64,000 bases of DNA. Origin: Larkinella sp049445795 (GTDB lineage: Bacteria; Bacteroidota; Bacteroidia; Cytophagales; Spirosomataceae). The stretch lies in contig NZ_JBMSDT010000002.1 of the NCBI RefSeq assembly GCF_049445795.1, positions 310,001 through 374,000 of the forward strand, written 5' to 3'. The position numbers and the translations under genes are program-made. This document shows, one piece after another, positions 1 to 8,769 of this stretch. How positions within the stretch are numbered: the first letter of the stretch is position 1; every line of letters starts with the position of its first letter. A model generated the notes under the pieces. It worked only from the letters and a program-made list of their open reading frames with translations, did no database searches and was not told the origin of the DNA.

Positions 1-53
1 AAATCGACAGGATCAACGCCTTTACCTTCTGTTTTTAACTCTCCTGAACCCCC

Positions 54-1106
54 ATGAAAAGCAACGAAGCCCAACCGGATTTCTTTTCCACCCATCCAGC
101 CGAACTACCGGTGGGCGTCGTCGGCCTGGGGCTGATGGGGTGCAGCATCACCACCTGTTTGCTGATGGCCGGACATCCCGTGGTGGCTATCGCGCCCATT
201 CCGGGTGATCTGACCACCGCCGAACCGCGCATTCACGAACACCTTACAAAATCTTTTGCCGAAGGCCTGTGCCCGGGAAAACCGGATGAATACCTTCAGA
301 ATCTAATCATTTCGGAAGACTACAATCTCCTGAAAGACACTCGGCTGGTCGTTGAATGTACGCTGGAAGATATTGCTATCAAGCGGCTGGTTTACCAAAA
401 AATTGAAGCCGCCGTAGCCCCTGAAACCGTCATCACCAGCAACACGTCCGCCATTCCGATCAGTACGCTTCAGCAGGAAACCGCCCGGCCAACCCGGTTT
501 TTGGGGCTGCACTGGGCCGAACCGTCACACACGACGCGCTTTCTGGAAATTATCTGCGGAGACGCCAGTGATCACCACCGGGCCGAATGGCTGTATACGC
601 TGGCCCACCAGTGGGGCAAGGAACCCACGCTGGTTCGGAAAGATATTCGGGGTTTTATTACCAACCGGCTCATGTACGCACTGTACCGGGAAGCCTTTTA
701 CCTAGTGGAAAACGGGTATGCGTCCATCGAGGACGTCGACCGGGCCTGCCGCAACAACGCGGGCTACTGGATGACCCTGGTCGGTATTTTCCGTTGGATG
801 GACCTGACCGGCGTTCCCGCCTACCATGCTGTCATGAAGGAATTACTCCCTACCCTCAGCACGGCGACGGAAGTGCCCGGATTAATTGATGAAGTGGTAA
901 AGCGGGGTGGAAAAGGTGTTCAGAACGCCAACGGCTTTTATGATTACACGCCCGAAGAAGCCCGATTGTGGCGCGAAACATTCGAGGAGTTTAGTTATGA
1001 AATCCGGCGTCTGGCCCTGAAGTATCCGGTCGATGTCGTCAAAAAGAAACTAAATATTTCGTCCACAGAGACGCCGGATCTCAACGCCCCTCCGACGCCA
1101 GACTGA
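54..1106 (+). CDS. 3-hydroxyacyl-CoA dehydrogenase family protein
   Basis: Predicted NAD-dependent oxidoreductase of beta-oxidation type (3-hydroxyacyl-CoA to 3-ketoacyl-CoA), cytosolic, 350 residues. The N-terminal Rossmann fold carries the nucleotide-binding GLGLMG at about residues 24-29. SNTSAIPIS and GLHWAEP (around 130-160) correspond to the family's NTS..I and the catalytic-histidine GLHF..P segments. The C-terminal helical domain ends with the typical GFYDY near residue 300, so it is a single-domain enzyme without a fused enoyl-CoA hydratase. The ATG at 54 follows a short leader at the window edge. It converges with, and overlaps by 26 bp, the gene at 1081-1404. Family assignment is strong. 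The substrate could also be a related hydroxy acid, such as 3-hydroxybutyryl-CoA. Confidence 0.85.
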   Translation: MKSNEAQPDFFSTHPAELPVGVVGLGLMGCSITTCLLMAGHPVVAIAPIPGDLTTAEPRIHEHLTKSFAEGLCPGKPDEYLQNLIISEDYNLLKDTRLVVECTLEDIAIKRLVYQKIEAAVAPETVITSNTSAIPISTLQQETARPTRFLGLHWAEPSHTTRFLEIICGDASDHHRAEWLYTLAHQWGKEPTLVRKDIRGFITNRLMYALYREAFYLVENGYASIEDVDRACRNNAGYWMTLVGIFRWMDLTGVPAYHAVMKELLPTLSTATEVPGLIDEVVKRGGKGVQNANGFYDYTPEEARLWRETFEEFSYEIRRLALKYPVDVVKKKLNISSTETPDLNAPPTPD

Positions 1107-1404
1107 CGTTGGCCAGCTTCCGGTACAGCCGAGCGCAAACTTCCCGAAGGGTGCCCAGCCAGGTGGTCGTTCCGGGTAACAGGCTGGCTTGCTTTTTACC
1201 CAAAACCGACTTCAGTGTATTGTTTCGGCGCTTGTAGTAAATCAGGTAATCGTCGAACACCCGAACAATCGATAGGGTGTCACTGGCCTTTACCTGATTT
1301 GTTGTAATCAGGGCTGCCAGATACGCACGGGCATCCTCTTCGGTGTCCGTGTAGGTCAGTTGGGTGTTGTTGCCATCAAAATGAACAACCATGTAATCTT
1401 TCAT
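1081..1404 (-). CDS. hypothetical protein, 107 aa
   Basis: I do not recognise a family. The protein starts MKDYMVVHFDGNN, has a mixed alpha/beta composition, a basic middle (YYKRRNNTLKSVLGKK), and no signal peptide or membrane segment. The segment TDTEEDARAYLAALI resembles the tone of two other small proteins in this window (8226-8465 and 32066-32302), which also carry an aromatic or acidic strand followed by an Ala-rich helix. That is only an impression. A good Bacteroidota promoter lies just upstream (-7 box TATCTTTG at 1433-1440 on the minus strand), which supports expression. Its 3' end overlaps the convergent dehydrogenase gene by 26 bp. Confidence 0.6.
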   Translation of the reverse strand: MKDYMVVHFDGNNTQLTYTDTEEDARAYLAALITTNQVKASDTLSIVRVFDDYLIYYKRRNNTLKSVLGKKQASLLPGTTTWLGTLREVCARLYRKLANVSLASEGR

Positions 1405-1432
1405 GAATCTCGGACAGCGTCTAAGTACAAAA

Positions 1433-1464
1433 CAAAGATAGAAACACTAAGTATTTGTACCCAA
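1433..1464 (-). promoter_or_regulatory. Bacteroidota-type promoter for the 107-aa gene
   Basis: On the minus strand a TTG (-33 element, 1462-1464) is followed after 21 bp by TATCTTTG (1433-1440), matching the known Bacteroidota sigma-A consensus TTG/TAnnTTTG. The start codon lies about 29 bp downstream of the box. Confidence 0.6.
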
Positions 1465-1502
1465 TAAAAACTGATAAAAATTTACCAGATCAGTGTAAAT
1501 AG

Positions 1503-2438
1503 TTATTTTAAGGTTACAAATAATGAAGATTGGTTATAACCGGCGAAACACCCTAAACCACCCACAATCGTAGTTGGCAACAAAACCGCTTCTGAAAAGG
1601 GATTACTGTCCGCTTTTTTCTGCAATTCCAACGCCTGATGGTACTTGAAATAAGCTTCGTCTACCGTAAGGAGCGTAGCCAGAACCGTAGCCCGATCGTA
1701 AGCGGTTGAAAATACTAATTTATCAGACAAAGTCTGAGTAGATTTGCTTTCGTTCAGAAACCCCCGGTACGACTCCAACTGGCGGCCGTCGCGGCTCTGA
1801 TCGCTCAACAGCGTATTGACCTGCCCCAGCGACTCAAACCACACTGGTGCCGTTTCTGACTTCGGTTTTACGCCCGCATCCGGCTTGCAGGTCGGGCAGG
1901 GTTTGGCGTATTGAAAAGTCCCGTGAGTCTGGTAATAATTCACTTCCCGGGCCGCATCTTCCCAGTAATATCGGACAAAGTACTGCTTCGTCTGACCGCC
2001 TTCGGCTACCGAATCGAGCCGGATGCGTTGCAAGCGGACGGCCTGCGGAACGGTGCAACTTCCCGACGCCTTCAGCCCTTCCGGCGTTTCGGCACTGATC
2101 TGGTACGACTCTCCGGCCCGGATCGGAAACTTCTTCGGATCGGCCTGGTAGTAAGACTGTTTGCCATTGTACGTCAACTGAATCGAGCGGGACCCCGTTT
2201 TCAGAAAAACTTTGGCATTCGGCACGGTTCCGAAATTCGAGGTGTAATTCGGATCGGCCACCGGTCGGGTGATGTTCACTTTAATGGCCAAAACCGAGTC
2301 TTGTGGCGAGATAAAACCGATGATAACCAGTTTCTTTTCAATATTTCCCAGGCTGGCAGGTTCGATTTCCTGGCGCATGTTCTGACAACCGGTCGCCAAT
2401 AGGGCTACCAGCAGGATTACAGAGTGAATCCGTTTCAT
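1503..2438 (-). CDS. DUF4249 domain-containing lipoprotein
   Basis: Predicted outer-membrane lipoprotein of 311 residues. A signal peptide (MKRIHSVILLVALLATGC) ends in a lipobox with the lipidated Cys at residue 18. The rest matches the DUF4249 pattern: a beta-rich N-terminal half with 'KLVIIGFISPQDS' and 'VPNAKVFL', then a segment with paired cysteines (CPTC). It lies 41 bp downstream of the TonB-dependent receptor gene on the same strand, so the two probably form an operon. This pairing is common in Cytophagales and suggests a surface-exposed accessory to the receptor, by analogy with SusD, although DUF4249 is not SusD. The ligand is unknown. Confidence 0.8.
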   Translation of the reverse strand: MKRIHSVILLVALLATGCQNMRQEIEPASLGNIEKKLVIIGFISPQDSVLAIKVNITRPVADPNYTSNFGTVPNAKVFLKTGSRSIQLTYNGKQSYYQADPKKFPIRAGESYQISAETPEGLKASGSCTVPQAVRLQRIRLDSVAEGGQTKQYFVRYYWEDAAREVNYYQTHGTFQYAKPCPTCKPDAGVKPKSETAPVWFESLGQVNTLLSDQSRDGRQLESYRGFLNESKSTQTLSDKLVFSTAYDRATVLATLLTVDEAYFKYHQALELQKKADSNPFSEAVLLPTTIVGGLGCFAGYNQSSLFVTLK

Positions 2439-2479
2439 GTGTATGTATATAAATAAGACAGAGAATGTATTACGCGCAA

Positions 2480-4906
2480 TCAGAACTTGAAGGTGTAGCT
2501 TACCGTCGGAATGACCGGAAACAGCGAATACCGGTACAGCACCGACTTCGATGGCTTTCCATCGGTTTCAACTTTCCCTTCCAGAGAATAATAAAAAGGA
2601 TTCCGGCGGTTATACGCGTTGTAAACGCTTACCTCCCAGATTCCTTCCCGGTTTTTCCGGCGAACATGGTATTGCAAACCAAAATCCATCCGGTGATACG
2701 CTTCGGCCCGAAAACTATTTCGTTCGCCGTAGTCTTTCACATTGTGCGTATCCGTAAAGGGATTGCTGTTCGGGGCCGGGTTATTGGCACTGACTGAATA
2801 CCGCGACATCGGGATTGTCAGCGCCTGCCCGGTACCATAGACCCACGTACCGGATACCGTTATACGTCGACTCAGTTCGTACACACCGACCAGTGAGAAA
2901 TCATGACGCCGGTCGTAGCGAGGAAAAAATTTGCGTCCGTCGTTCAGGCCTGCGAACTGCCATTGCGTCCAGGACAGCGTGTAGCCCATCCAGCCCGACA
3001 GCCTGCCGGTTTTCTTTTGCAGCATCACTTCCGCACCATACGACCAGCCCCGGCCCGCCGTTACATTGTCCTCCCACCGCGTTTTTCCGCCCGTTGCCGA
3101 CGGGTCGACCAGCAGAAAACTGGCCCCCTCGCGGTAGGTGATGTTGTCGGTCATGGTTTTGTAATACCCCTCAACGGTCAGCGCCACATCAGATTTGAAG
3201 TCCTTGGCCAGGCCCAGCGCCCATTGTTCCGACTGCTGCGGTTTTACGCGATCGGTCACCGGTACCCACAGGTCCGCAGGCAAACCAATCCCCGAACTCG
3301 ACAGCATGTGAACGTACTGGTTCATCTGGGCGTAGGCGCCTTTGACCGTCCAGTTGGCCGGGAACTTATAGGCCACCGACAGACGGGGCTCTGGACGGAT
3401 GTACTGCCCGTTTTCATGTAGAAAATGGCTGATTCGCAAACCGCCATTGATTCGCCAGCGTTCCGTAGGTTGCCAGAAATCTTCGGCATAAACGCCGGAT
3501 TCGACGACATTGATGTGCTGACGGGAATCCAACAGGGGGCTACCGGTTTCCGACGAAGCAGCGACCACCGCACTGGGCGTAAACCGGTGAGTGGTAACCT
3601 GAACGCCAACCCGAAACTGGTGAGCCAACCCCGCGTAAACATTCAGATCATGTTTAAAGGAAAAATCCCGAATCCCCGAGCGGTAGCTGAGCCAGAATGC
3701 CATACCGGCTTGCCCCGAACTGGCGGTATTCAGCACTTCCTCGTTCGCTACCTGCATTCGATATTGGCTATAAATCAGCGACGTATGCGCCGAAACCCGG
3801 CGATTGAACCGGTGATTCCAGCGGAGAGTTCCGGTGGTATTTCCCCAATTCAGGCCCGCTTCCAGCGTATGATCGCCGGACAGGCGCTGAGTTTGGAACT
3901 GATCCGAACCCGTATAGCCGCCGATAGTCAACTGATCGCGGGGACCGAGTTCGAATGAAAATTTGGCGTTGTAATCGCCGAAACCGGAGCGGGATGGAAT
4001 GCCGGATTCTGGCGCAGGCGCAACCATCTGGGTCAGCAAACCCAGGTAACACTGCCGGGCCGCGACCAGAAACGACGACCGGCCTTTCTGCAATGGCCCT
4101 TCGAGCGTCAGCCGGGAAGCGATCAGGCCGATGCTTCCGGTGCCATGAAATCCGTTTTTGTCGCCCTCTTTCATGCCCATTTCAATGACCGACGATAGAC
4201 GCCCGCCGTAGCGGGCCGGAAAACCACCTTTGGTGAGTTCCACCCGGTTCAGCGCATCGCCGTTGAAAACGGAAAAGAAACCCAGCAGGTGACTTGGGTT
4301 GTACACAACAGCCTCATCGACGGTAATCAGGTTCTGGTCCGGGCCACCTCCGCGTACATAAACGCCCGCATTGCCTTCTGAGGCCTTCTGAACCCCCGGC
4401 AGTAACTGGATCACTTTCAGCACATCTTTCTCACCCAGCAAAGCCGGTATTTTCGAGAGTTGCGCCATCGGCACCTCAATTCGTCCCAACTGCGGACTAT
4501 CGCTTTCTTTTGGCCCGGCCAGGCGGCTTTTTACCGAGACTTCCGCCAGCGTAGTGCCCGGCGTCAGTTCGACATCGATTTGTTTTCCGGCAGCCGGAAC
4601 CGTAGTGATCGTTACGGTTTTGTAGCCAACATGCGAGAAGACTAATGTGAGACTGTCTTTCGACTGAAGCGTGATGGAATACTGGCCTGATGCGTTTGTG
4701 ACCAAGCCAATCTGATTTGGCAAAACCATAAGGTGAACGCCGGAGAGCGGTTGGCGACCACCCGATTCCGAGACAGTGCCCAAAAGGGTGAGCGGGTGCT
4801 GAGCCAGCAACGGAAATGCCGACAGCACGCAAAAAAGGCTTGCGAGGGTAAAGGTCACTTTCAAGGTATCAGACAGAGATATGAGTAATAATACTCTAAA
4901 TTTCAA
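2480..4906 (-). CDS. TonB-dependent receptor with carboxypeptidase-like regulatory domain
   Basis: Outer-membrane active transporter, 808 residues. An N-terminal signal region (about 1-36) is followed by a carboxypeptidase-D-like beta-sandwich (about 38-125, 'GTVSESGGRQPLSGVHL'), a plug domain (about 140-250, with VYVRGGGPDQNL), and a C-terminal 22-strand-type beta-barrel ending in the aromatic signature SYTFKF. Length and order fit TonB receptors of the small Cytophagales type rather than the roughly 1000-residue SusC type. Transport would be energised by TonB/ExbBD. It is the first gene of an operon with the DUF4249 lipoprotein 41 bp downstream. The substrate cannot be read from the sequence. 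Confidence 0.9.
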   Translation of the reverse strand: MKFRVLLLISLSDTLKVTFTLASLFCVLSAFPLLAQHPLTLLGTVSESGGRQPLSGVHLMVLPNQIGLVTNASGQYSITLQSKDSLTLVFSHVGYKTVTITTVPAAGKQIDVELTPGTTLAEVSVKSRLAGPKESDSPQLGRIEVPMAQLSKIPALLGEKDVLKVIQLLPGVQKASEGNAGVYVRGGGPDQNLITVDEAVVYNPSHLLGFFSVFNGDALNRVELTKGGFPARYGGRLSSVIEMGMKEGDKNGFHGTGSIGLIASRLTLEGPLQKGRSSFLVAARQCYLGLLTQMVAPAPESGIPSRSGFGDYNAKFSFELGPRDQLTIGGYTGSDQFQTQRLSGDHTLEAGLNWGNTTGTLRWNHRFNRRVSAHTSLIYSQYRMQVANEEVLNTASSGQAGMAFWLSYRSGIRDFSFKHDLNVYAGLAHQFRVGVQVTTHRFTPSAVVAASSETGSPLLDSRQHINVVESGVYAEDFWQPTERWRINGGLRISHFLHENGQYIRPEPRLSVAYKFPANWTVKGAYAQMNQYVHMLSSSGIGLPADLWVPVTDRVKPQQSEQWALGLAKDFKSDVALTVEGYYKTMTDNITYREGASFLLVDPSATGGKTRWEDNVTAGRGWSYGAEVMLQKKTGRLSGWMGYTLSWTQWQFAGLNDGRKFFPRYDRRHDFSLVGVYELSRRITVSGTWVYGTGQALTIPMSRYSVSANNPAPNSNPFTDTHNVKDYGERNSFRAEAYHRMDFGLQYHVRRKNREGIWEVSVYNAYNRRNPFYYSLEGKVETDGKPSKSVLYRYSLFPVIPTVSYTFKF

Positions 4907-5413
4907 AAATACTTTATCAGATACGTTGAGTAACCCTTAGGCAAATATAATTAATATTATGTTCTTATTTCCAAATAAAAAGGAACATTTTTTTCGAAAA
5001 AGCTCCTGTATTTCAGCTATATTCAATGAAACTAAAAGAATTTTTTTCATTTGCGCACACAAATGATGATTTGATTCAGGAATTACCTAGTTTGGTTTCT
5101 GCATAAATAATTGCATAGTTTTTCCCAAAATAGACTATGGATTTCGATTGCTGTCTGTGACTTCAGGCAATTCACAGGTATCTTCTATTTTTTTCGCAGA
5201 TCGGTTAGTTACTCATGCTATTGTTTCGCATTTGGCATAGCTCCTTTCTTTTCGGAAGAAGTGGAAGCCCGAACCCAATAAATTGGACGAGCCAGTGCGC
5301 CCGCTCCCTAATTAACAGACGTGCCACCTGTTACTAAATATTTAACAATGGTTACACAATGGCATAGAGTTTGCTACCGTTAGCGCAAGGCCACGCACTC
5401 AACGTCACGTTTT
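4907..5413. other. AT-rich divergent intergenic region, 507 bp
   Basis: Separates the TonB receptor (minus) from the LytTR gene (plus). It is strongly AT-rich, with no credible ORF, tRNA or terminator hairpin. It should contain both promoters. I could not fix either -33/-7 pair with confidence; TAGAGTTTG near 5367 is a weak -7 candidate for the LytTR gene. Confidence 0.4.
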
Positions 5414-5770
5414 ATGAATACAGCACGTACCAGCATTAAAGTCAGAGATCGCCGGGGAAGAGCCATCACAATTCCTGCGAAGCAAATCCTCTTTTTTGAA
5501 GGTTGGAGCAACTATAGTCGTATTTTTCTCACGAAACAGCATGGCTTTGTGTCCAGTTACACCTTGAAAGAACAACAGGAATACCACCCGACCTTCTGGC
5601 GTATTTCGCGTTCCCATCTGGTCAATCCGGAACATATTGTTCAGATGGACTTGCACGATATGCACAACAGTTGGGTGGAGTTATCAGACGAAACCCGGCT
5701 ATCGGTCAGTCGTCGGCGGGTGAAGTCCATTGCCACGCTGGCAAAGTATTTTAACCTGGCGGTTTCTTAA
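5414..5770 (+). CDS. stand-alone LytTR DNA-binding protein
   Basis: Transcription factor of 118 residues made of a LytTR beta-rich DNA-binding domain only, with no receiver or membrane domain. Visible family features are 'ILFFEGWSNYSRIFL' (about 25-40), the conserved 'FWRISRSHLVNPEHI' (about 60-75, compare 'F.R.HRS.LVN...I') and a C-terminal 'VSRRRVKSI'. Because it lacks a phosphoacceptor domain, its activity is probably set by abundance or by another partner. It has no kinase neighbour. The gene upstream is the divergent TonB receptor and the next gene downstream is a heparinase-like enzyme, but neither is an evident target. Confidence 0.85.
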   Translation: MNTARTSIKVRDRRGRAITIPAKQILFFEGWSNYSRIFLTKQHGFVSSYTLKEQQEYHPTFWRISRSHLVNPEHIVQMDLHDMHNSWVELSDETRLSVSRRRVKSIATLAKYFNLAVS

Positions 5771-6143
5771 CCCAATTCAGCCAGATACAACGGAAGCGTA
5801 ATTTCCCGGTATGACAGTACGATTTACTCAACGTTAACAAAGAAGAAAGGCACCGTTTAGTGGCCGTTAGCGGCCACTAAATCTTGTGCTGCTCTTCCAG
5901 GTATTGAGCCGACCCAGCCTCCACTCCTCGGCCCTCCCAACGCTGGTTTCAACTGGCTTATCTGCAATTCTTTCCGTCGGCAACGCATTCTTCCGGACCA
6001 AAGTCGCCAGACTTCCTCCTTCTCCGGGCCTCTGTCCAGCATTGAAATCATCGGGTAACCGGTAAGATCCTCCGCCCATAAAACCGGGTCGGGTTCGTAA
6101 GCAAGTTACCTTGGTTTGATTTTACGTAACCGCCCACATCGAC
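5771..6143. other. 373-bp intergenic region with a GC-rich palindrome
   Basis: The region between the LytTR gene and the heparinase-like gene. Apart from the palindrome at 5856-5881 I see only short overlapping reading frames with low-complexity translations and no homology signal. The 3' part must hold the heparinase promoter, which I could not locate. Confidence 0.35.
5856..5881. repeat. palindrome TTTAGTGGCCG-TTAG-CGGCCACTAAA
   Basis: Perfect 11-bp inverted arms around a 4-nt centre, 85 bp downstream of the LytTR stop codon. There is no T-tract, so it is a weak candidate for an intrinsic terminator. It has the same design (short GC arms, 4-nt centre) as the CGGAC/GTCCG palindromes elsewhere in the window but a different sequence. 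Confidence 0.55.
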
Positions 6144-8090
6144 ATGCTGAATCGGTATCATGAATTTTATTACCGGCTCCAATCCTTTTCAACGGCAAAA
6201 CTTGTCGCCCGGCTTCGGCATTTTATCCGCAAAAAGGTCGAAAAAAAGCAGGTCGGCTGGAAACCATCGGTCCGGCTGATGAACGATCCGGCCCGTCTTT
6301 TTAGCATCGACGAGTCTGCCATTGCCCTGTCCGATTTACCGCTTCGGTTTCCTGTCTTTGAACAATCTCTCGACAGCACCGCTCCGATCGACTGGCACCT
6401 GGACCCGGGAACAGACAAAAGCTTCCCGGCGATTTACAGTCGGGAGATCAGCCTGTCGGGAGCCGCTTACCACCGCGCCCGGTATGTATGGGAAATCAAC
6501 CGGTTTTACTTTCTGCCGACCCTTGCGCTGCGTTATCGGCTAACGACCAATCCGAACGAGTTGACTCACCTGACCTCGCTACTGATTTCCTGGGAAAAGG
6601 CAAATCCGTACCTGACTGGGATCAACTGGCACAATAATCTGGAAGTAAGCATTCGCCTGATTAACTGGTTTGTTACCTGGAATATCCTGAACGCATCGGT
6701 CCTGGCCGAAAACGATCCGGTTTTTCGCCATTTTATTGAGTCCGTCTGGGTACCGATTATTTACCAGCACTGCACCTACATCTATCAGGAGCTGACCCTG
6801 TCCCCGACAACGGGCCATCAGCGCCTGGCGGGTTACGCAGCCTTGTTTGTGGCCAGTTCGTTCTGGCCCTTTGCCGAATCGACAACCTGGAATAGTTACA
6901 CCAAAGATGGCCTTGAGCACGCCATTCAACAACAGCATAGCGCGAACGGCATCAACCGGGACGAAGCCACCGATTCCATCCAGTTCGGAACCGATTTACT
7001 GCTGCTGGCCCACCTAACCGGTGTTCATACGAACAATCCGTTTTCGGAAACCTTCGTCGGCCAATTGCGCCTTATTCTGTCGTACATTGCTTACCTGGTC
7101 GACCGGCTGGGCAACCTTCCAACCTACGGCGACGAAGGTATCGGTCGGTTATGGCAGCTCGACTACCAGGTACCGACGAACAATTTTCAGTCCTTACTCA
7201 CGTCAGCAGCCGTTTTGTTCGGTGATCCGTTTTTTAAGCCCCGTCCGATCCGTTTTGATTTTAAAAACCAGTTTCTCTTCGGACCCGAAGGGCGTCGGAC
7301 GTTTCAGAAACTTGCGGTCCGTTCCGGCGGGTTAAGCAGCCAGTTGTATGCGGCCGAAGGTCATTTTATCCTGCGTAAAGCGGAAGAGGCCCCCAACGAG
7401 ATTTACATTTATTTCAACGCGGCTCCCCTGGGCGTACGTGGACATGCCGATGCGCTTTCGTTTAGTATGCACATCGATGGTCAACCTTTTTTTGTCGATC
7501 CAGGGACTTACCTTCCGGAATCAGCCGTCAACTGGCGCCGGTATTTTACCAGCACCCGGGCACATAACACGGTTTGTCTGAACGAACTAAACCAGGCGGT
7601 TCAGGATAAGGCGCTCCGGTGGTTGAACCCGTATACAGTTCGGGTCGTCAAAGCGGAGATGAACGACCATACCGAGGAAGTTAGTGCAACACACAGTGGG
7701 TACGACCGGATCGGTTGTTCGCACCAGCGTCGGCTGGAGTTCGACAAACTCAACAACCGGCTCCGGATTGACGACCAGATCGACCGCAAAAGAAAGAAGA
7801 AAGACGTCGCCGTCGAAGTGCTTTTTCACATTCATCCGTCGATCCGTTTTCGGGCCAAAAAACGCAATCAGTTTGTGCTCTCTCACCCGCAAATCAAACG
7901 GCTCGTCGTCCTGGATATTGACCCCCTGTTAGAGGTCGAAGTGGTCAACGGACAGTTACAGCCTTCTCTGCTTGGCTGGTATTCGGCCGGGCTTTATCAG
8001 AAACAACCCACTTGCGTTTTTCGGGCTTATGGTCTGTTTAACGAGGGGAAGCGACTCGACTTACGCCATCATATTACGGTGCAGCCGTAA
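6144..8090 (+). CDS. heparinase II/III family polysaccharide lyase-like protein
   Basis: Predicted uronic-acid polysaccharide lyase or glycosaminoglycan-type enzyme of 648 residues. The N-terminal half (about 90-370) looks like the alpha/alpha toroid of alginate/heparinase lyases, with 'WHNNLEVSIRLINW' as a helical landmark. The C-terminal half is the heparinase II/III beta-sandwich, with the strong family segment 'GHADALSFSMHIDGQPFFVD' at about 431-450 containing the conserved His and Asp. No signal peptide is visible. Such genes often sit in exopolysaccharide loci, but here it stands alone and ends at its own terminator. The substrate is unknown. The ATG at 6144 gives a normal basic N-terminus. 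Confidence 0.85.
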   Translation: MLNRYHEFYYRLQSFSTAKLVARLRHFIRKKVEKKQVGWKPSVRLMNDPARLFSIDESAIALSDLPLRFPVFEQSLDSTAPIDWHLDPGTDKSFPAIYSREISLSGAAYHRARYVWEINRFYFLPTLALRYRLTTNPNELTHLTSLLISWEKANPYLTGINWHNNLEVSIRLINWFVTWNILNASVLAENDPVFRHFIESVWVPIIYQHCTYIYQELTLSPTTGHQRLAGYAALFVASSFWPFAESTTWNSYTKDGLEHAIQQQHSANGINRDEATDSIQFGTDLLLLAHLTGVHTNNPFSETFVGQLRLILSYIAYLVDRLGNLPTYGDEGIGRLWQLDYQVPTNNFQSLLTSAAVLFGDPFFKPRPIRFDFKNQFLFGPEGRRTFQKLAVRSGGLSSQLYAAEGHFILRKAEEAPNEIYIYFNAAPLGVRGHADALSFSMHIDGQPFFVDPGTYLPESAVNWRRYFTSTRAHNTVCLNELNQAVQDKALRWLNPYTVRVVKAEMNDHTEEVSATHSGYDRIGCSHQRRLEFDKLNNRLRIDDQIDRKRKKKDVAVEVLFHIHPSIRFRAKKRNQFVLSHPQIKRLVVLDIDPLLEVEVVNGQLQPSLLGWYSAGLYQKQPTCVFRAYGLFNEGKRLDLRHHITVQP

Positions 8091-8148
8091 AACTGGCCCG
8101 GTTTTCCCAAATGAACGAAGGAGTAGTAACATAGCTATCCTGAATAGA

Positions 8149-8176
8149 AAAAAACCAGTCAATTGACTGGTTTTTT
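8149..8176 (+). terminator. intrinsic terminator after the heparinase-like gene
   Basis: Perfect palindrome AAAAAACCAGTC-AATT-GACTGGTTTTTT, 58 bp after the stop codon, with the T-tract built into the 3' arm. It would also work on the minus strand for the convergent 79-aa gene. Confidence 0.85.
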
Positions 8177-8225
8177 CTTCTATGTAACCTGATTAATTGT
8201 GCTTTTAAAAACCGTTTGGTGTCCA

Positions 8226-8465
8226 TCAATGACCGTAAATAGAATGGAACCCTCTTCCATACATCGTACGAGCCACTTCGGAAGTAACAACTAAAAAATA
8301 ATTTTTATCTCTGGTGATAATCTGGGCATTAAATCCTTGCATGAACAGTTTGTTGGCACAAATGATCGCCTGCGGCAAACTTTTGAACGAACAGGACGAT
8401 ACTTGAGCCCGTCTTAAAAGAGGAGCCATGAGTGCTGAAGCATCCTTAATTGCATTCATTAGCAT
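8226..8465 (-). CDS. hypothetical protein, 79 aa
   Basis: No family recognised. This is a small soluble protein with an alpha-helical N-terminus and a beta-rich 'NAQIITRDKNYFLVVTS' segment. The start could be the ATG at 8465 or the one two codons later (8459). Support for expression comes from a clear -7 box (TATCTTTG) about 23 bp upstream and a terminator beyond the stop. 'Ala-rich helix, loop, then an aromatic strand' is also seen in the 78-aa protein at 32066-32302, but similarity is too weak to call them paralogues. Confidence 0.55.
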   Translation of the reverse strand: MLMNAIKDASALMAPLLRRAQVSSCSFKSLPQAIICANKLFMQGFNAQIITRDKNYFLVVTSEVARTMYGRGFHSIYGH

Positions 8466-8487
8466 TTTGTGTTATGGTAAGGTATGA

Positions 8488-8495
8488 CAAAGATA
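8488..8495 (-). promoter_or_regulatory. -7 box TATCTTTG for the 79-aa gene
   Basis: The minus strand reads TATCTTTG, the Bacteroidota TAnnTTTG element, about 23 bp before the start codon. No convincing TTG -33 element was found at 19-21 bp, so activity may need an activator. Confidence 0.45.
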
Positions 8496-8705
8496 CCAAC
8501 ATCTTTAAAAGCTAAGTAATATTACTTATTAATGTGATTAAACGGTATAGTCTTTTTTTAGCTAAATGTTCCTTTTTCTGCAAAAAACAAAACAAATGAC
8601 AATAACTCAAATAAAATTTACCATTTTATCAGACAAACCACACACGCTCATTTCGATTCTTTTCGGATCGTCGGCGCAACTTATCGAAAACCGCATCACC
8701 ACAAA

Positions 8706-8734
8706 AAAACCTGCTCTCTCTGGGAGCAGGTTTT
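8706..8734 (-). terminator. intrinsic terminator of the 1490-aa gene
   Basis: Read on the minus strand, AAAACCTGCTC, a short loop and GAGCAGGTTTT are followed by further T residues. It lies 35 bp beyond the stop codon at 8770. The flanking stretch 8496-8705 is AT-rich with no gene. Confidence 0.8.
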
Positions 8735-8769
8735 CCAGTTAGTCCAGGTTGCTAATCAATCTACGTGTA

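Noticed and set aside
5857..6079. Two overlapping minus-strand frames between the LytTR and heparinase-like genes
   Set aside because: Arg/Gly/Ser-rich translations in competing frames, with no start signal. They begin in a palindrome and are typical GC-rich chance frames.
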